Below, in pieces: positions 3,641 to 6,323 of a stretch of DNA of 6,323 nt. Position numbers and translations under genes: made by a program. The stretch comes from Treponema sp. (GTDB taxonomy: Bacteria; Spirochaetota; Spirochaetia; Treponematales; Breznakiellaceae), in NCBI GenBank assembly GCA_031255875.1, contig JAIRRR010000182.1, positions 1 through 6,323 of the forward strand. The letters run 5' to 3'. The notes below the pieces were generated by a model. It was not told the origin of the DNA. It made no database searches and worked only from the letters and a program-made list of their open reading frames with translations. How positions within the stretch are numbered: position 1 is the stretch's first letter; every line of letters begins with the position of its first letter.

Positions 3641-6323
3641 GGAGCCCGAGTTTAGATCGAGGATCAGCTCCACTTCGCTCCGGGAAAGTTTTACGGCCTT
3701 GGCGATCTCGTCCGTTTTCCAGCCCTGCCGCGCGAGCTTGATCACATTCTCGCGGGTCGAGATTGTGGGCGCTCCCTTGCCCCGGCTGGGGGGGCCTCCC
3801 TCTTCCTTGAGGACATTGCCCACCAGTTTTACCTGATCCTGTATTTCCTTGTTCAGATCCTCCAGCCGGGTTTCCGCCCGGGCGATCCATTCGCGGGCCC
3901 GCTGCATGTCCTTGATCCGGCTTTCTATGCCGGAAAGGTCCCTGTCGAGCAGGGTGAGCTTGTCCGCGGCCGCCTGGGCCTTTTCGTTGTCCGCGGCCAG
4001 TTTTTCGATGGAGAGCCGGAGCGCTTCCTGCTCGTCGTGCTGCGCCTTGAGATTCTCGATAAGCCGTTTGAGTTCCGCATCGGTCTGCTTAAGGATGCTG
4101 AAGTTGCGGTCCACGCCCTGGTTGATGGCTTCCAGGGTTTGGTTTTTCTTCTCGATGTGCTGGAATTTCTCTTCGGTTTCGGAAAGGGCGTCGTTGAATT
4201 TGCGTATCTGCACCTGGATGGCCTGGAGGGTGTCGTCGGAGGCGGTAACTTCGGTAAGTTTGGTTTCTACGGCCTGGGATGTCAGGAGCAGCCGGTTGAA
4301 GTCCGCCTCCATCAGCTCGATGCGCCGCTGTTCCGAGAGGAATCGGGTCATCTTGGCGTTGATCTCGTCTTCCAGGCGTTTTATCTTGGCGAACTGGGCC
4401 TCCAGTTCCGCAGCCTCGGCCCGGCGCTGATCCAGGCCGTCAATGTCGCCCCGGAGGTCCTCGATGCGCTGTTCCAGATTCTGCTTAAGGGCGTCGGCCT
4501 GCTCGAAGAGCTTGGTTTGGGCGACAAAGTCCTGGATGCGGCGGTCCGCGTTGGCAATGGCGGCGCCAAGCTGCCTGACATCGGCGTCCACGCGGGAGAG
4601 CATCTCGGCCTTGTACGATTCCGCCTCGTCGCGGACATCCTCGATGGCGGCGCGGACCGCGGAGATGCGCTCCTCGTTTTCCGAGACGAGCTCCCTGGCG
4701 CGGCGGCGCATCTCTTCCATGGCGTTGTCGGTATCCTTGATCCGCGCGGCCAGCTTCTCCTTCCATTCCTCTATCCCCTTCCGGGACGCTTCCTGGAGGG
4801 CGCTCAGTTCCCCGCCGCGCTCGTCCACCTGGGCGGCAATCTGCCTGAGGGAAGAGGCCATGTCCCGCTGGGCCTGTTTGAGGTTTTCGGCCAGGGAAAG
4901 GGAGAAGCGGCCGATCTCGGACCTGACCTGGATATCCGCCGAAGACCGGGCCTCGGACAGATCGCCTTCAAGCTGTTTTTTAAAGTCTTCCAGGGTTTCG
5001 CTGTTCTGCGCCATTTCGCCCTGTATGCTTTCCCCGAAGGCGTCGGTTTCGGCCTTGAGGTGCTCCAGATCGGCGGTAAGCCGTTCCCGCTGGTCCTGGA
5101 GCCGTTCCCGCAGCTCCTCGGAAAAGTTGAGTTCGAGCTGCTGCCGCTGGGCGCTGAAATCCTCGCTTAAAGCCGAGAGATCCGAATCGAGCTTTAGCTT
5201 CCATTCTTCAAGCTGTTTTTCGATAAGATCGCCCCGCCTGGCAAGGCCGGCGGTAAAATCGCTCTCGAAAACATCGAGCTGCCTGGACACGTTGTCGTAG
5301 GATTTGGCCTTGAGGGCTTCCAGCTCTTTTTCGGTCTGATCGAGCTCCTCCCGCAGGGACCGGACCGCCAGGCCGAATTTTTCGGCGGCGGCCTCCCGCT
5401 CCTTGTTCGAGGTTTCCTCGAACAAGGCAAAATCCTGCCGTACCCGGTTCTCGGTTTCCTGCATATAGCGCCGGAGTTCCCCGTCGAGCCGGGAGGAATC
5501 TTCCGCCAGGGTGTCCAGGAACTCGTACTGGCGGGCCTGGGCCGCGCGGTATTCCCCGAGCCTGGCGTCGGTCTCTTCCAGAACCTTGCGGCCGGTTTCC
5601 ACGGCGGCGCTCGCGAGCTTTTTCTGCAAAGCGGCGACCGCCTCATCGGCTTCTTCCTCGAATGCCTTGAGCTTCCCGTCCAGGGCCGCGATCAGCCCGT
5701 CCACCCGTTCCGTTTCCCCGGCGGCGGCGTCCCTGGCCTTTTCGGCGGCGGTTTCCAGGGTCTGCCTGAAAAGGGCCTCCGCCCTGGCGCCGGTTTCGGT
5801 GACAAGCCTGGTGGTTTCCGCGGCGGCGCTGTCCCACCCGGAAACGAGTTTCCCGGCTTTTTCGTCCATTTCTTCCAGGGAAAGGCGCCACTTTTCAAAG
5901 TTTTCCCCGGCGGCCTTCCGCCAGGCCTCAAGCTCGGCGGAGGAGGCGGCGCGGGCCCGTTCTTCGGCCTGTTCCATGGTATCGGCGAGGAATGCCTCGA
6001 TGCGGGATGCGTCGGCATCGGCCTGCTCGCGGAGCAGCCGGACGCGATCTTCCAGCGCGGCGGCGGCTGTCTCGATTTCCTCGTTCCGCCGGGCCGCCTC
6101 TTCGGCGAATTCCCTGTCGCGGCGGCGGAACTTTTCGGCCAGGGCCGCGTCCCGCGCGTCGGCGTCGGCGATAATTGCCTCGGAACGGGCGGCGGCTTCT
6201 TCGCCCAGGGTTTCGGCGGTCCTGCGGGCCGTCTCCTTCCAGTTGGCGATAAGGGCGCGCGCGTTTTCCTCTTCCGCGGCAACGGTTTCCCGCCACTGGG
6301 CCAGGGCGGTTTCGGCGGTGTTC
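3632..6323 (-). CDS. Giant coiled-coil protein of the spirochaete SpiroCoCo type (start missing)
   Basis: The minus-strand frame is open from the right edge to the TGA at 3634-3632, giving 896 visible residues. The ATG at 5977 is internal, since the same coiled-coil composition continues upstream without a stop, so the true start lies outside. Almost all of it is Ala/Glu/Lys/Arg-rich heptad and hendecad helix, about 130 nm long if continuous. The first half is low in complexity. The later part (about 4550-3850) is more specific, with stretches such as FAKIKRLEDEINAKMTRFLS and AREWIARAETRLEDLNK that match my memory of SpiroCoCo proteins. A Gly/Pro linker (GGPPSRGKGAP) leads to a C-terminal HTH-like module (about 3635-3754: IKLARQGWKTDEIAKAVKLS, then EVELILDL). 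No membrane segment is seen, so a cytoplasmic scaffold is likely; its role is unproven. It converges on the DUF342-like gene with a 13-bp gap. Confidence 0.85.
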   Translation of the reverse strand, partial: NTAETALAQWRETVAAEEENARALIANWKETARRTAETLGEEAAARSEAIIADADARDAALAEKFRRRDREFAEEAARRNEEIETAAAALEDRVRLLREQADADASRIEAFLADTMEQAEERARAASSAELEAWRKAAGENFEKWRLSLEEMDEKAGKLVSGWDSAAAETTRLVTETGARAEALFRQTLETAAEKARDAAAGETERVDGLIAALDGKLKAFEEEADEAVAALQKKLASAAVETGRKVLEETDARLGEYRAAQARQYEFLDTLAEDSSRLDGELRRYMQETENRVRQDFALFEETSNKEREAAAEKFGLAVRSLREELDQTEKELEALKAKSYDNVSRQLDVFESDFTAGLARRGDLIEKQLEEWKLKLDSDLSALSEDFSAQRQQLELNFSEELRERLQDQRERLTADLEHLKAETDAFGESIQGEMAQNSETLEDFKKQLEGDLSEARSSADIQVRSEIGRFSLSLAENLKQAQRDMASSLRQIAAQVDERGGELSALQEASRKGIEEWKEKLAARIKDTDNAMEEMRRRARELVSENEERISAVRAAIEDVRDEAESYKAEMLSRVDADVRQLGAAIANADRRIQDFVAQTKLFEQADALKQNLEQRIEDLRGDIDGLDQRRAEAAELEAQFAKIKRLEDEINAKMTRFLSEQRRIELMEADFNRLLLTSQAVETKLTEVTASDDTLQAIQVQIRKFNDALSETEEKFQHIEKKNQTLEAINQGVDRNFSILKQTDAELKRLIENLKAQHDEQEALRLSIEKLAADNEKAQAAADKLTLLDRDLSGIESRIKDMQRAREWIARAETRLEDLNKEIQDQVKLVGNVLKEEGGPPSRGKGAPTISTRENVIKLARQGWKTDEIAKAVKLSRSEVELILDLNSGSRG
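3635..3754 (-). other. C-terminal helix-turn-helix-like tail of the coiled-coil protein
   Basis: The last 40 or so codons encode REN-VIKLARQGWKTDEIAK, then AVKLSRSEVELILDLNSG. The pattern (hydrophobic helix, G-x-x-x-x-EIA turn, L-S-x-x-EVELIL recognition-like helix) is that of a small HTH. Similar tails end the DUF6115 proteins of Firmicutes flagellar loci and, more loosely, DUF2802 proteins of proteobacterial chemotaxis loci. A flexible Gly/Pro/Lys linker separates it from the rod, so it may be an independent DNA- or protein-binding end. Confidence 0.6.

Noticed and set aside
3849..5300. Long plus-strand open frames (3849-4430, 4037-5170, 4443-5300) antisense to the coiled-coil gene
   Set aside because: They mirror the biased codons of the GC-rich coiled coil and give Ser/Arg- or Gly/Leu/Phe-rich low-complexity products without family motifs or ribosome sites.
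3632..5977. Treating ATG 5977 as the true start of the coiled-coil gene
   Set aside because: The same frame stays open to the window edge with continuous coiled-coil sequence (115 more codons), so the start lies beyond 6323.

Overview
The window most likely comes from a spirochaete, probably a GC-rich Treponema or a close termite/cockroach-gut relative. This rests on protein recognition: the long coiled-coil protein at the right end matches my memory of the spirochaete 'SpiroCoCo' family, and the ATPase and DUF342-type proteins beside it have a treponeme look. Coding DNA is GC-rich, and the main promoter region is clearly AT-richer. The species call is an inference.

Layout from left to right. 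(1) Minus strand, running off the left edge: the N-terminus of a PAS-domain signalling protein, probably a sensor kinase, with a good sigma70-type promoter. (2) A divergent intergenic region of about 546 bp (269-814). It holds a tandem 12-bp direct repeat next to that promoter, a perfect 12-bp inverted repeat with a 22-nt spacer, and an AT-rich stretch that probably carries the plus-strand promoter. (3) A tight plus-strand operon of three genes: a small four-helix membrane protein, a MinD/ParA/FlhG-type ATPase whose start overlaps it by ATGA, and a short divergent DUF342/FapA-like protein starting 6 bp after the ATPase stop. (4) A convergent minus-strand gene, only 13 bp from the operon's end. 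It encodes a rod-like coiled-coil protein of at least 896 residues, open past the right edge and ending in a small helix-turn-helix-like module.

How the genes may work together (inference). FlhG-type ATPases, FapA/DUF342 proteins and proteins with this kind of C-terminal HTH tail (DUF6115/DUF2802-like) are known from flagellar and chemotaxis loci of other bacteria. All three types sit side by side here, but the ATPase lacks the FlhG N-terminal activation motif and the FapA-like protein lacks the large C-terminal part of FapA. A paralogous or repurposed cell-pole, envelope or motility-positioning module is therefore plausible but not shown. There are no RNA genes, CRISPR arrays, insertion sequences or phage genes that I can support.
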